IMG/VR virus record: IMGVR_UViG_3300025073_000817
Location: 1-64,000 of that record
From: a virus
Direction: 5' to 3' (one strand)
Length of the DNA: 64,000 nucleotides
A program made the translations under genes and the position numbers. Shown piece by piece: positions 27,601 to 35,820 of the stretch. The notes below the pieces were generated by a model. The model was not told the origin of the DNA and ran no database searches. It saw only the letters and a list, made by a program, of their open reading frames with translations. Each line of letters opens with the position of its first letter. The stretch's first letter is position 1.

Positions 27601-29079
27601 TCCTTGTATATCTAATCCGCCACCGGGCTTAATCATAGTTAAGGCTTGAATTGGTTTCTCAAGTTCAATTCTTGTTGATTGTAACCCTTTGGCTATGGCA
27701 TCTATGTCACCTCCAAATGCTTTAACAGCTCTTTCTCTTAGCATTGGAAAGAAATTCCTACTCCACGTAATAAATTCTCTTTCTAGATTTCCGGCAGCTC
27801 TTTCTATTTGTTCTTTAATCTTAGGAGCTTCTGGATTAACACCTCCTTTGCTTAATCCTTCTGAAACCATTGCCTTAAATGCTGCTGAAGCTGACTTGGC
27901 TTCATTAGCCATATTGATAGCAAATTGTTCAGTCTTATATGCTTGACTTGTTATCATTTCAATAAAACTTTCGCCAATTATGCCACCTTTTCCAACCCCT
28001 AAATGTTTAAGAGTTTCTTCAATGGCCTTATGAGTAACAGTACCTCTGAACAATCCCAAAGACTGTATTTCACCAGGAATTGCTTCGGCATATGTTGATT
28101 TAGTGGCAATGCTGGAAAGTTCTGATGCTGAAAAAACTCCTGATAAACCTTTTTCCATTTGAGAAACTAATCCTGATATATCTCCTGATTTCTTATCAAC
28201 CATTTGCTTCACAAAAGCATCCATTTCTTGTGAAACAAATCTAACTTTATTTATATATTTATCAAATGCATTAATGGTTTCTTTATCAATACCTCTTTTT
28301 TCTACATCTTTGGATAATCTTTCTATCATCCCTCCAGACATTCCAGACCAATTAATATACGATGATGGAGCACCACCTCCTCCACCCACACCAATTCCAG
28401 TTAGAGCTCTAGCCATTGCAGAAGCCCCACTTTCCAACCCAGGAGATGACATCAATGTAACAATTTTTTCTAAAAGAGAAGCCACTGAAGTTAATTCATC
28501 TTTAGTATTAGCTATATCTTTGATTGCTGTGACCATTGTTCCGCCCTGCCCGAATCTTGCAGCAGCTTCAGACAAGGACTTAAAAAATGTAGATGCTTTT
28601 TCAGTATCCCCTCCAGCAGAAAGAGCCTTAACTATCCCTGCCATCTCTTTAAAAACTTCTGTTACTCTTGAAATGCCGGCAGGATCTTTTATCGATCCAG
28701 CAGCTTTGTTTAACTGTTCTACAACTCTAGTAATAACAGTCATAGAATTTTCAGCCACTGTTATGCCCTTGGATATTTTTTCGAATGATGTAGATATGGA
28801 TTTAAATGCTTCTAGGGTACTTTTTTCTTTACCTTTTTTACCAAACTCTCCAAGAGTTGTTATAAATTCTTTCAACATAGTCGTAGCTGTTCCAAAAGCA
28901 GTAGCCCCTCCCTTACCGCTCATCTCAGTCATGGACTGTAGATCTTCCATTGCTCCCCTAACAGAAGCAACAGCATCATTTATTTCTTTTATATCTTTCT
29001 TAAATCCTGCCACTCCTGATTGCATCTCATTTCTAAGAGTAACAAGGAATTTAATTTCTCTTGATTCTACTTTTCCCAT
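21640..29079 (-). CDS. Tail tape measure protein (2,479 aa)
   Basis: By far the largest gene. Long alpha-helical, coiled-coil-rich protein with the TP901/lambda-H type core at about residues 1,100-1,400 (QHELARAMRTARQEG, GLNAKESVAALNSTMDAI, EMSSILGVLNDHLIRSGMAG, FDRMGIIGAKGF). Hydrophobic segments follow at about 1,460-1,480 and 1,545-1,580, and a long coiled coil and a Gly-rich C-terminus (FSFGGGGTPVEMAGGG) complete it. GGAG site before ATG 29079. Its length should set tail length. It directly follows the two chaperone-position genes. Confidence 0.9.
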   Translation of the reverse strand: MGKVESREIKFLVTLRNEMQSGVAGFKKDIKEINDAVASVRGAMEDLQSMTEMSGKGGATAFGTATTMLKEFITTLGEFGKKGKEKSTLEAFKSISTSFEKISKGITVAENSMTVITRVVEQLNKAAGSIKDPAGISRVTEVFKEMAGIVKALSAGGDTEKASTFFKSLSEAAARFGQGGTMVTAIKDIANTKDELTSVASLLEKIVTLMSSPGLESGASAMARALTGIGVGGGGGAPSSYINWSGMSGGMIERLSKDVEKRGIDKETINAFDKYINKVRFVSQEMDAFVKQMVDKKSGDISGLVSQMEKGLSGVFSASELSSIATKSTYAEAIPGEIQSLGLFRGTVTHKAIEETLKHLGVGKGGIIGESFIEMITSQAYKTEQFAINMANEAKSASAAFKAMVSEGLSKGGVNPEAPKIKEQIERAAGNLEREFITWSRNFFPMLRERAVKAFGGDIDAIAKGLQSTRIELEKPIQALTMIKPGGGLDIQGELKESAQRYLRTTIKQMRTVIGDKSQFKEFMTTLKQRGLAITGTLDLLVDFGKQFEKLIIDWKTGYADPKGMYTVLQQMIYQIGTARQLGVPIGKVKSLIGATRTGTFSPSGMDVSATEVKGVAESFQKENELAKENSKLTEEQVKLMDQLIARNKELEAIKQRLNSLEKSSRASAQTKVASVAAIGGGAAGGAGGGGPISEDPERLNRIVVIYDNMSTVIERLQMVKRDAALATSKFTEALTSAYYRQEMLGEKTDITSARMTQYSNIISSIATTFGKFFIVQEGGASVQDRVFAQFERFNNIGGAVAKNYEKINTLIEKRNNLLSRAKYELGESTNRNASGVKTGTVEDFYATMSKVGAGDTSKKLKVLALKMREFDVQIGIAEKDYKEFTHALIAGANGSDEFKLSTEKSTEELKEFFKILREVDEEFARAPSKIGTAEQAIQRITQAIERQRTVALKSQLPGGGSFQTMIKDTSGFVNEINQKWGGITSKFGFTDPSKAFGLEPGRMATTIRAVTDYINELNAKRKVQEELMSRYELKLKKIEIEEGKSSAIYMKKAKELDILSRSYNAIYNSLSGYEDKLRKLQQVQRLESERTAEHFRGDIRTTLKGFQDMMRSQAAWVLGYGVMFGAIRGFKDALMSVVTVQHELARAMRTARQEGMAQAEIFNMFSGASTTAMLKYGQGIENISEALYQLGSAGLNAKESVAALNSTMDAIVASEDEAQSMTKLTASVYNNFAESIKGATTLEEKFKYINDILIATFDIHQVELNELRDGYQHLMAMGKASNLTFLEMSSILGVLNDHLIRSGMAGRSVQRMLAKISDSPVAFAKAFGVAMDPEAPLNLIEILREIGTRMDKGALSISQVGDVFDRMGIIGAKGFISLVRNINKVDEDIQRLKDTSVDSAERMAQVMLDKPDVAFGRMKQTLAALIREGFEPLVKIMQITATGVSLVGYEFSSMKAEWPKAIGGVALNVVGLSSAFLVLTSIIGGLRNRFARGTRDWQTYYDVVGKFNERIINLKSGFSALGSPFQIAGVSKMTTNISKLRYAYDSLAIAVMGSVGAFTIFLSLLGAYVIYKFIDWLIVTNKEYTESINKMTQAIDVHKQEIDALQNKINSVKGLDEASKAYKKTLEDTLKLRKENMLYDIEEDMKSMFKDMPKKIKETGDELDKVRKQIEMSSKLGFKDSGALFGIGQAPDIKKTAKASREFATQMLSALTIMKEKLKSMREDPAFRELADKLLSDFNMKFTFIIQNLKKLAAEAGKDLGGKVFEEAQKSSKGIIDLLNTARNWAKESGKEFGSLIAEEIAIGETGPITRLKRDIKELKRKIGKETEGWGISVSTDDIGNLAEYLREQGKTEGVYKDLIGLIEKYKDAMVKLGVTTKEVENSSRTLNKSFEDLIYTTERNIDKTISGFVQDNLVKILFSADAEAIEKQRQAKKMVEDFVLDWVKATDDIKQKTFEMFGESVGAKSVGDYFDKRMVQITRYQYLIEELANREADLAKKDVMRQMLDRENKSALSHEKSMQDLQYRMKEYHTVEEVVAKDMSDRKNEVTAIVDKINEQSRAIENLKLVLSTLSEDEVKRIDAISKSIEYYEKEIDRLKKELKQRKETNQVETERLTIQERIRQAQEKFNMVIKLSNDLIEYGDVLYGRSFATQGFILQQMAERLQLEKTLQDMIARGLINETDKVRILADFKSDMARREYESRVDLENKILNLTLERLQKQAEAEYRGFKETEGQFDWFYTSLKAGTYGSWLEVENISKAVTDGTRSAIDMTTGMMTDMTMQFVQGSKDGLEGYKQILASTLQEAGKELTAYGMKLLFIYVLKKAMGMVAGSAGGSEYGANFNYSFGGGGTPVEMAGGGILRGGIKGRDSILILGSDGEYMMPKDSVDYYGADLMERLRRKDIKKMQDGGSVGGISKTTVSTSDGEESQPTTIIENHFHIQAMDAASFSSFAKKHSGIFGAAVVHDYRNDGISRKGLKG

Positions 29080-29082
29080 GAA

Positions 29083-29934
29083 TCATCTCCTACCAATCCT
29101 ACGACTAGGCGGTCTTGTTCTTGTTACTGAAGGGCTTTTCTGTTGTGACTTTTGCTTCAACTCTTGTTTCATTATATCACTTTGTTCTGATAGCACTATC
29201 ATCCTAGCAGTATAGAAATAATTAGTCTGGTCTAAAGCTCCTCCTCCGAAAGGAAGAGACTTAGATGATTCTATATAATTAATAAGATTAGTTAACTTAA
29301 CAGCCCTTGATGATAGCATCGAAACAGGACATCTTGTAATAGAACTATTCTTTGGATTATCTCCAGGAAAAATAAATTTGAAATGAGGTTTAGTAATCTT
29401 CCCACACTTGGGACACTTGCTATTATCTGTTTCTATATTGCAATTAAGACATCTATTGGGCATATCTCCATTACAATTCCTAGCTACGAACAATTTTCTT
29501 TCAATACAAGTATCACAACTCCACAAATCTTGTTTATCTGATTTGCTAACAAAATCAGACCATCTTGTGACAAATTTTACTTCATTAGCAACTTCTTCAC
29601 TAACATCAGAAATATCCATTATGTTTTCAAATATTTCAACCTGATTATCATACTTAATTGCACCTATGTTAGAAAAAGAAAATGGGATAACTTCGCCATT
29701 TTCATAAACGAAGTTATCCCATCCAACAAGGCCAGCTTGCAAAATCTTCAAGGTGAATTCTCCTAATTGTTGCTGATTGTTTTCCCTATCAGGAGAACCC
29801 TCCTCGCAAGACTTAAATTCAAAAACAGTTAGAGGTTTTATTTTAAAAATAGTTGGAGTATCATCGTCATCATCCTTACAAACATAATCAAAGATGGTTC
29901 TTGGATCTAATCTTTTTAAAATAGGAAATTTCAA
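29083..29934 (-). CDS. Tail assembly chaperone-position protein with zinc-ribbon extension (283 aa)
   Basis: TTG start (MKFPILKRLDPRTIF) after GGGGTGG. Residues 10-110 are homologous to the preceding 117-aa protein: shared DYVCKDD, TIFK, GWDNFVY, GEVIPFS versus GEEIPYS. Residues 138-180 add metal-binding pairs (C140/C143, C154, C162/C165, C174/C177), and the C-terminus is basic (TRTRPPSRRIGRR). It occupies the slot of the lambda G-T product just before the tape measure, but is a separate gene rather than a frameshift fusion. May bridge tape measure and tail tube during assembly. Confidence 0.7.
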   Translation of the reverse strand: MKFPILKRLDPRTIFDYVCKDDDDDTPTIFKIKPLTVFEFKSCEEGSPDRENNQQQLGEFTLKILQAGLVGWDNFVYENGEVIPFSFSNIGAIKYDNQVEIFENIMDISDVSEEVANEVKFVTRWSDFVSKSDKQDLWSCDTCIERKLFVARNCNGDMPNRCLNCNIETDNSKCPKCGKITKPHFKFIFPGDNPKNSSITRCPVSMLSSRAVKLTNLINYIESSKSLPFGGGALDQTNYFYTARMIVLSEQSDIMKQELKQKSQQKSPSVTRTRPPSRRIGRR

Positions 29935-29950
29935 AGAACCACCCCATAAA

Positions 29951-30301
29951 TTACGCTTCTTCAGTACCTCTAATATGATTAGCTATTTCATCCCTCTGTG
30001 CTGGCGGAATACAAGAGAAATTTTCTACACTATAAGGAATCTCTTCTCCGGTATCGGCGTAAACAAAGTTATCCCATCCTTTAAGTCCCATTTCAAGAGC
30101 CTTGAGCGCTGTAGTTCCAGTCAAGAACTTTTCAGACCTAGTAGCACCTACTCCTGAAACGTCATACAAAGCATCTTTAATCTGGGCTTGTTGTTTTGAA
30201 TCCAAATACTGGACCTTAAAAATCGTTTGTTCGCCAATAGGCAAATCTCTGTCATCCTTACAAACATAATCATGTGGGGTATTAAAACGTACACCTTTCA
30301 T
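29951..30301 (-). CDS. Tail assembly chaperone-position protein (117 aa)
   Basis: Start MKGVRFNTPHDYVC chosen because it aligns with the start of the downstream paralogue and has ACGGAGG 11 nt upstream; ATG at 30310 lies too close to that site. Contains DYVCKDD, EQTIFKVQYLD and GLKGWDNFVYADTGEEIP. Together with the next gene it forms a duplicated pair between tail tube and tape measure, in the position of lambda G/GT. Soluble, with no metal-binding extension. Confidence 0.7.
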   Translation of the reverse strand: MKGVRFNTPHDYVCKDDRDLPIGEQTIFKVQYLDSKQQAQIKDALYDVSGVGATRSEKFLTGTTALKALEMGLKGWDNFVYADTGEEIPYSVENFSCIPPAQRDEIANHIRGTEEA

Positions 30302-30610
30302 AGAATCCATAGCCTCCGTAATGAAATTAAGTTTTAATATTTTTAAGCAGATCTTAAAGATATACCCAAATTCAAATGTATCTACTTTTGATTGTGCTAT
30401 TTTGATCACCCTTTTTATCAATTCTAACTTGCCAAGGTAAATACATAGCACAACAACCCTACCGATAAAATCCGAATATATCTCTGCTAATCTGCATAGC
30501 CTCCAATTAGCTGCCATTAACGAAAATGTCAAAATAAAAAATATGATAGGTAATAATTTCATGATTAACAATGCTGGGATTAGCTATGACACTAATCCCA
30601 GCAGTTAAAG
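30302..30610. other. 309-bp gap without a supported gene
   Basis: On the minus strand the frame of the 117-aa gene stays open up to a TTG at 30571, and would add 87 very hydrophobic residues (MKLLPIIFFILTFSLMAANW after an internal ATG). No ribosome binding site precedes it, and the paralogue has no such extension, so it is treated as AT-rich spacer, perhaps a leader region. A small membrane peptide is possible but unsupported. Confidence 0.4.
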
Positions 30611-32635
30611 TTAGATGTGAGCGGTGTTGTTTGTCAAGGTCATTCTAAGTTCAGGAATTGAAGCATCATCATCATACAATGCGTTAAAAGGATAATCAGT
30701 TGTAATGATGTCAGGACCTCCAGCAACTGGAGTTGTTCCTGAATATTTGATATTAGGAAATCTCAAGACCAATCCATAATGAACAGAACTTGAACCAATA
30801 TATTCGTCAGATATAAGATTAACTGTCAAGTCACCAGCAACCTGATTAACGAACATACGATAAATATCAAGATCGTCAAACTCTAGAGACATGCTTCCTT
30901 CAACAGTTCTTTGTTGAGGAACCAGAGCAGCTCTTTGTCGCTCACCAATATGATATTTATCGCCATAGAGATTATTAGTAAGTGTGAAATTAAAACCCAT
31001 GATGCCTTGAGCTACTGCACCAGAACCATCACCACGATCTAGAGTAACTGATCCTTGGAATCCTGTAAATGATTCTTCAGTTTCATAAGTGGCTCCGCTT
31101 GCCTCATCTTTAAAGGTACTGATACTCCAAGTATCATTGGCTGTAAGAACAGTTGTGCTAAGTCCTGGAAACATTACATCAAATCCAGTATCAACTCCAG
31201 CAGCATTTAGAATATCATGCCAAGTATTATTAGTGATTAGTGTAGTGGCAGACCAATCAGAACCATTAATAGAGCCCTTAAATACAGCATGAGCCCCGTC
31301 AATAGCTCCGCCAGTGCTTACATCCACATATACAGTTCCACTATTACCTGCATCTGTTCCAATATAATTTCCACGGAAAAGAGGTTTAATGGTAGCACTA
31401 ATAGCCATTGTGATAACTTGGTCAGAAGTAGTTACAGGTTCATAAGTATCATCAGCAAGACCCGTTGTGGCTACCGATCCATCAACTCCACCATACCTGA
31501 TTACATTAAAATAACCAGTATAATACTCTAGAAATTCAAGAAATCCTTGTACAGTAGAGACATCATAGTAATAACCATCATGCGTATGATGCCCACGTTT
31601 TAGGGAAAATCCAAATTTCCAAACTTCACTTGCACCCGCTCCAGTCTTATAAGTACAAACATCAAGAGCCGTATTTATATCAAGAATAGAACTGGCATTT
31701 CCAGATGCATCCCTAACAGCACACAATGGAGCAATCCATCCCGTATTACTTCCAACAACAGCAGGATCGCCACATGTACTTGCTCCCTTAAACATCAGGT
31801 TAGTTGTTCCAGTAACAATCTCTCCAGGATTAACAGTCAAAGACAACGAATTAACTCTACCACCATAATAATTAAAAGCTGCAACATCACGACCAACTTC
31901 AAGAGTCAACCCTTGTGGAACATCAGCAGCACAATCAATCACATGATCATAAATGCCGTAATTATACCAAATCGGGAAAAACTTCATATGAGTAGTATCA
32001 GCCGCATAAGCAGGAACTTCAATAGCAGTACAAGTTTCTACCAATCCTGTAAGATCACCACTAGGGGTAAAATCAGCAGTACCCGGAATCTTAACAGCAG
32101 CAGTCTTATCTGCAACTGAAAAATAGCCACCACCAACTCCAGTAGTACTATCACCCCACGGTGCATAACACACCCAACTATCAAGAGCATCAAGAGCGGC
32201 TATGAGTTCTGCTTGGGTATATTCCAAGGTAAGATCTATATGATCCCCAGCAGTAGTTCCGGCAGAGCTGATGGCATTTGCAGCGATCGTTACAGTTACG
32301 TCAGTATCAGCGCCTACATAAATAAGAATTGCACAAATATCACGCCTCTTGGTTCTTTTTTGGCCAAGAGCATGTTTGAAAAGAGTTCCAAATCCAGCAG
32401 GAGCCAACTCAAAACTAACATCTCCAGCCGCTTGTTCAGTTCCTGTTCGTTGTTTATGAATAGCTCTATCGGCACGTAGTGAAGCACTAACCAAGTTAGT
32501 ATATTCACTGACAATACCTTCGCCAGTAAACTCAAAAAATTTATTAGGAGGGCTGACTGGATAGCCCCATCGGGTTTCTTCGGCTATCCCGATCTGAGCC
32601 TTACCACCAACCGCTGGTCCGACCGTATACACCAT
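30611..32635 (-). CDS. Major tail tube protein, enlarged (674 aa)
   Basis: Starts MVYTVGPAVGGKAQIGIAEE with GCGAGG upstream. The opening (EETRWGYPVSPPNKFFEF, then EYTNLVSASLRADRAIH) and the phrase GDVSFELAPAGFGTLFKHALG are characteristic of phage tail tube proteins. C-terminal elements (SFTGFQGSVTLDRGDG, LTNNLYGD, DDLDIYRMFVNQ) match the second half of the tube fold. At 674 residues it is much longer than the usual 150-350, with extra beta domains between, probably displayed on the tail surface. It precedes the chaperone pair and tape measure. Confidence 0.8.
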   Translation of the reverse strand: MVYTVGPAVGGKAQIGIAEETRWGYPVSPPNKFFEFTGEGIVSEYTNLVSASLRADRAIHKQRTGTEQAAGDVSFELAPAGFGTLFKHALGQKRTKRRDICAILIYVGADTDVTVTIAANAISSAGTTAGDHIDLTLEYTQAELIAALDALDSWVCYAPWGDSTTGVGGGYFSVADKTAAVKIPGTADFTPSGDLTGLVETCTAIEVPAYAADTTHMKFFPIWYNYGIYDHVIDCAADVPQGLTLEVGRDVAAFNYYGGRVNSLSLTVNPGEIVTGTTNLMFKGASTCGDPAVVGSNTGWIAPLCAVRDASGNASSILDINTALDVCTYKTGAGASEVWKFGFSLKRGHHTHDGYYYDVSTVQGFLEFLEYYTGYFNVIRYGGVDGSVATTGLADDTYEPVTTSDQVITMAISATIKPLFRGNYIGTDAGNSGTVYVDVSTGGAIDGAHAVFKGSINGSDWSATTLITNNTWHDILNAAGVDTGFDVMFPGLSTTVLTANDTWSISTFKDEASGATYETEESFTGFQGSVTLDRGDGSGAVAQGIMGFNFTLTNNLYGDKYHIGERQRAALVPQQRTVEGSMSLEFDDLDIYRMFVNQVAGDLTVNLISDEYIGSSSVHYGLVLRFPNIKYSGTTPVAGGPDIITTDYPFNALYDDDASIPELRMTLTNNTAHI

Positions 32636-32672
32636 GATTAAATACCTCGCAAAGTAATGGGTGAAAGTAACA

Positions 32673-32689
32673 GTGATTGCGACTCACTA
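32673..32689. repeat. 17-19 bp inverted-copy element A, upstream of tail tube gene
   Basis: AGTGATTGCGACTCACT lies in the spacer before the tail tube gene. The reverse complement of the same sequence (19 bp matching with flanks) lies at 35785-35801, after the major capsid gene. Each copy folds into a 5-bp stem with a 7-nt loop, and the two loops are complementary. Confidence 0.6.
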
Positions 32690-32700
32690 AACATTCTAAT

Positions 32701-33162
32701 CTAAGTAATCGTAGCTATCGTAGCCTGATAAGGTGCAGTGAATGTTATTCTTGCAGATGCAAGCAATGTTCCTGATCTTAGCCTTGGAATATAAACACAA
32801 TTTCTGAAAACTGCCCTTGTGTTTACCAGCCAATTATTAAGAGACGCTTTTTGGATCAACCTATTTGAAACCCTATACGCATGTTCCATAACCAAATTTT
32901 TACGAATATCTGGACTAACAGAAGAATGGTAATACCAAATTTCACCAACAAATACCAATTCATATCGGACACTTATGCTGCCTAACGTTCTAGGTGTCCC
33001 CCATATCGAAGAACATGAAATAGCAATTGATGGATAACTTGGAACAATCAAAACATCTTCTGTATAGATTTCTTTCAACCCCAAAGAAGCCATATTATCT
33101 TCAAATATAACCTTGGTATTCAACACAAAATCTCTAACCATGTCATCTGTGTTAATTGTCAT
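32701..33162 (-). CDS. Neck/tail-terminator-like protein (153 aa)
   Basis: Starts MTINTDDMVRDFVLN. Alpha/beta protein (PSYPSIAISCSSIWG, ISVRYELVFVGEIWYYH, RLRSGTLLASARITFTAPYQA) of the size and position of siphophage tail completion/terminator proteins, immediately before the tube gene. Family membership is judged from position, length and strand pattern only. Confidence 0.55.
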   Translation of the reverse strand: MTINTDDMVRDFVLNTKVIFEDNMASLGLKEIYTEDVLIVPSYPSIAISCSSIWGTPRTLGSISVRYELVFVGEIWYYHSSVSPDIRKNLVMEHAYRVSNRLIQKASLNNWLVNTRAVFRNCVYIPRLRSGTLLASARITFTAPYQATIATIT

Positions 33163-34538
33163 TCTATGCCCTCAACCTTCATTATTATAGAATTTCTGAA
33201 ATGGTTAAACACAGATTCATAAATATCATTTCTGCCAAACATTTCATTGCTGATAATTGACCTTATGTTAAATATTAAATCTTGAGACACTCCAATTCTA
33301 GATAATGATCGAGTAATATCATCAGAAAGGCTAAATATATATTTCATCCTATACTTATGTTCTTCTATTTTTGTATCAAAAACATCTATTTTACCAGCCC
33401 TGTTTTTAAACTCATCAATGAATTCAAATCTTTCAAATGATTCATATCTTGGATAGGCATCCATTATCATATTCTTGCAATCATTAATATAGAAATTATT
33501 TAAATGTTCAAGAACATCAATTTCACTTGACACATTAAGTGTTTGTCCCATAGATTCTACAATTCTACTTAGCACAGGATCCTCAACCAAATCCATACTT
33601 GAGATATTATCTCTTATTGTTTGAAGTTTATTAGTTAGAAACTCTAAATCAACCATATATATTTCATCAAGCATTGAAATTAAACCAACAATATTTTTGA
33701 AATCTCTTTTGCTTAAAAGCTCAATAGTTGAATTAAGATTTGATTCTATCTTTACAATCATTCCAGATATAAACAGGACAATTTCCTTAAATTGACTATC
33801 AGTAATATCTCTGAAAAATTTAAATGCTCTTGATTTGCTCAATATTTCATTTTTGCCTATTGCTTCTATGATTGAATTTATATTTCCTGATACATTATTT
33901 AGCATAGTCAACGAATATGACAATAATTTTCTAGCTAAATTAAGAATATTCTCTCCGGCCATTATTTCATCTTGATGGGATAAAAAATAATCTTCAAGAG
34001 CATCTGCTAAAACGCTTCTTGCTGAAGATATTGCAACATCATCATATATCAACTCAGCCAATTTTCTAGTATCCTCTTGTCCAACTAAAGCGAGTTCACC
34101 AACATTACTTAAAAAATCTTCAAGAGGACTAAGATCAATAGAAGCTCCAGACTTTCCTCCTCTGATTATTGGCTCACGTTTTTGAATAGCCTTAACACCT
34201 TTGAGTTTTGCAACTTGACCAATTGATGTTAATCTCCAAGCTCTTTCCTCGAAAGCCATTGAATCTAACATACTTCTTATGACTTCATCAGCTTGTTCTC
34301 TTGTTAGATCAGGATTATTTTTAATCCAATTTTCAATATCGTATAACTGAGCTTTATCTTCTAGATCTCCTTCTTTATACATTTCTTGTTCATATATTTG
34401 TTGCCCAATATAGTCATATCCAGCCTTGCCTTCAGGTTCACCACCAGGACCGTATATTGTAAATCCATAGGAAGAACGTTCTTCACTACTAGATGAAAAA
34501 TATTCTTTCCACGATACAAATCCTGGTTTCTTAGCCAT
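33159..34538 (-). CDS. Hypothetical head-tail junction region protein (459 aa)
   Basis: Starts MAKKPGFVSWKEYFSSSSEE. After a short serine-rich N-terminus the protein is almost entirely helical, with long amphipathic heptads (about residues 130-440), so it is probably an elongated bundle. The first codon overlaps the stop of the gp36-like adaptor gene and its own end overlaps the terminator-like gene, placing it inside the neck operon. No known family; may be an extra neck or head-to-tail connector component. Confidence 0.6.
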   Translation of the reverse strand: MAKKPGFVSWKEYFSSSSEERSSYGFTIYGPGGEPEGKAGYDYIGQQIYEQEMYKEGDLEDKAQLYDIENWIKNNPDLTREQADEVIRSMLDSMAFEERAWRLTSIGQVAKLKGVKAIQKREPIIRGGKSGASIDLSPLEDFLSNVGELALVGQEDTRKLAELIYDDVAISSARSVLADALEDYFLSHQDEIMAGENILNLARKLLSYSLTMLNNVSGNINSIIEAIGKNEILSKSRAFKFFRDITDSQFKEIVLFISGMIVKIESNLNSTIELLSKRDFKNIVGLISMLDEIYMVDLEFLTNKLQTIRDNISSMDLVEDPVLSRIVESMGQTLNVSSEIDVLEHLNNFYINDCKNMIMDAYPRYESFERFEFIDEFKNRAGKIDVFDTKIEEHKYRMKYIFSLSDDITRSLSRIGVSQDLIFNIRSIISNEMFGRNDIYESVFNHFRNSIIMKVEGIE

Positions 34539-35341
34539 TACGATTCCTGTTCATTGAAATCTTCGTCATACTCAACATCAACGGCATCGATTTCACCCTT
34601 CATGCCTTCAACACCTTCGGCCTCAGTTATGCCAACTTTCTCAAACAAAGGCTCCCTAGATACGAATCTGGCATGTTTAGTAGCCTTTCTTAACCTTACG
34701 CCTGAAAGTGAAGCTAAATAAGTCCTGATCATTTCACTCGATAGATTAGAATATCTTTTGATAGCAGGAGGAACATCTTCGGTATTAAGATTCGAAAATA
34801 CTGAAGAAAATATTAGATTAGCTGACTGGTACATGGATGCCCTAGCTATTAGTGCTGGAACTTCTGTAAACTCCAATTCATCGCTATCGATCAATTCATG
34901 TAATTTCCCGGTAATTATAGCATCGGCATCATTTATAAATTCATCGCCATCATCTGTTGCTATATTTGAATCAGTTCTAAATTTGAATTTATCACCAGAT
35001 TGTGGAGTTCCAGTCCACATTGCAGTGCCAATGGTTACAATACCACTAGTAGAAGTGAAACTAGCAGATGTGTCACCATTTCCATCAGGAGAACTTTCAT
35101 CCTCTCCACGATAAAGAGTAAAAGCAGTGCCGGAAGTGAATTCTATCCACCAATGTTCACTTCCGGCATAGCTTGTCACAATACTAGTTATTCCCTTAAG
35201 AATACCGCTACCTTGATTAGTAGAATAGGCTTTCGGTATCTCATATGCATCGGAAAATCTAACCTTATACTGGTTATTCCCAGATGCATTACTGAGAACA
35301 CTTAAAAGTCTCTTAACATCATCAAGATCGCAATAAGCCAT
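34538..35341 (-). CDS. Head completion adaptor, Mu gp36/DUF1320-like (267 aa)
   Basis: The start MAYCDLDDVKRLLSVLS is the hallmark opening of gp36-type adaptors. The C-terminal part is helical as expected (FINDADAIITGKLHEL, VPALIARASMYQSANLIFS, MIRTYLASLSGVRL). A beta-rich insertion (about residues 45-110, GSEHWWIEFTSGTAFTLYRGED) enlarges it beyond the usual ~140 residues. It lies between capsid-linked and neck genes, consistent with closing the filled head. Confidence 0.7.
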   Translation of the reverse strand: MAYCDLDDVKRLLSVLSNASGNNQYKVRFSDAYEIPKAYSTNQGSGILKGITSIVTSYAGSEHWWIEFTSGTAFTLYRGEDESSPDGNGDTSASFTSTSGIVTIGTAMWTGTPQSGDKFKFRTDSNIATDDGDEFINDADAIITGKLHELIDSDELEFTEVPALIARASMYQSANLIFSSVFSNLNTEDVPPAIKRYSNLSSEMIRTYLASLSGVRLRKATKHARFVSREPLFEKVGITEAEGVEGMKGEIDAVDVEYDEDFNEQES

Positions 35342-35342
35342 T

Positions 35343-35747
35343 TTAGAGTTTCCTTAGAAAGGTGATAAGTTGTCTCAGTTTATTGCCTTTAATACTTTTA
35401 ACATAGTTATCTTTGCAACCAAGATCAATAGCCATTAATCGTAATTCTTTATTTTTCTTTTCTTTCAAATCATCATCAATTTCTGGTTCTGTTGACTTTG
35501 GGGTACTTTTCATATCATAATCAAGTTCATCACCAAAATCCATATCTTCTCTGCTTTTTTCCAAATCATCAGCATCTACAATTCTAGCTATTCTTATTTT
35601 CTTATTTGAATCCCTGTGAAATTGTTTAACTTTCTTTTCAGCAAGTTCGACAAGATACTTGGTAGGGACTAATTCAATATCACCCCTATCATAAATCTTG
35701 TCACCAATTGTAAACCCTGGAAAAAGAATTTGAACTGCTTGTTTCAT
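35343..35747 (-). CDS. Hypothetical protein following the capsid gene (134 aa)
   Basis: Starts MKQAVQILFPGFTIGDKIYD. The short N-terminal beta part (PGFTIGDKIYDRGD) resembles small capsid-adjacent phage proteins, and the remainder is charged and helical with an acidic linker (EPEIDDDLKEKKN). The C-terminal 40 residues (IDLGCKDNYVKSIKGNKLRQL) look like a small helical SAP/HeH-type unit, a guess. Expressed with MCP and neck genes. Confidence 0.55.
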   Translation of the reverse strand: MKQAVQILFPGFTIGDKIYDRGDIELVPTKYLVELAEKKVKQFHRDSNKKIRIARIVDADDLEKSREDMDFGDELDYDMKSTPKSTEPEIDDDLKEKKNKELRLMAIDLGCKDNYVKSIKGNKLRQLITFLRKL

Positions 35748-35784
35748 CTGAAATGCCCTCCAGCATTTAGTATTTAGAACACTT

Positions 35785-35801
35785 AGTGAGTCGCAATCAC
35801 T
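35785..35801. repeat. 17-19 bp inverted-copy element B, downstream of capsid gene
   Basis: AGTGAGTCGCAATCACT, the exact reverse complement of the element at 32673-32689, lies in the 73-bp spacer between the major capsid gene and the next gene. Confidence 0.6.
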
Positions 35802-35820
35802 ATGGTTATGATAACTTCAA

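Noticed and set aside
28274-29215. A 313-codon plus-strand frame opposite the tape measure start
   Set aside because: Composition is that of an antisense shadow, it has no ribosome site, and it opposes two well supported genes.
30302-30571. Hydrophobic N-terminal extension of the 117-aa chaperone-position protein
   Set aside because: The paralogue lacks it, no ribosome site precedes the TTG, and a GGAGG site lies at the shorter start.
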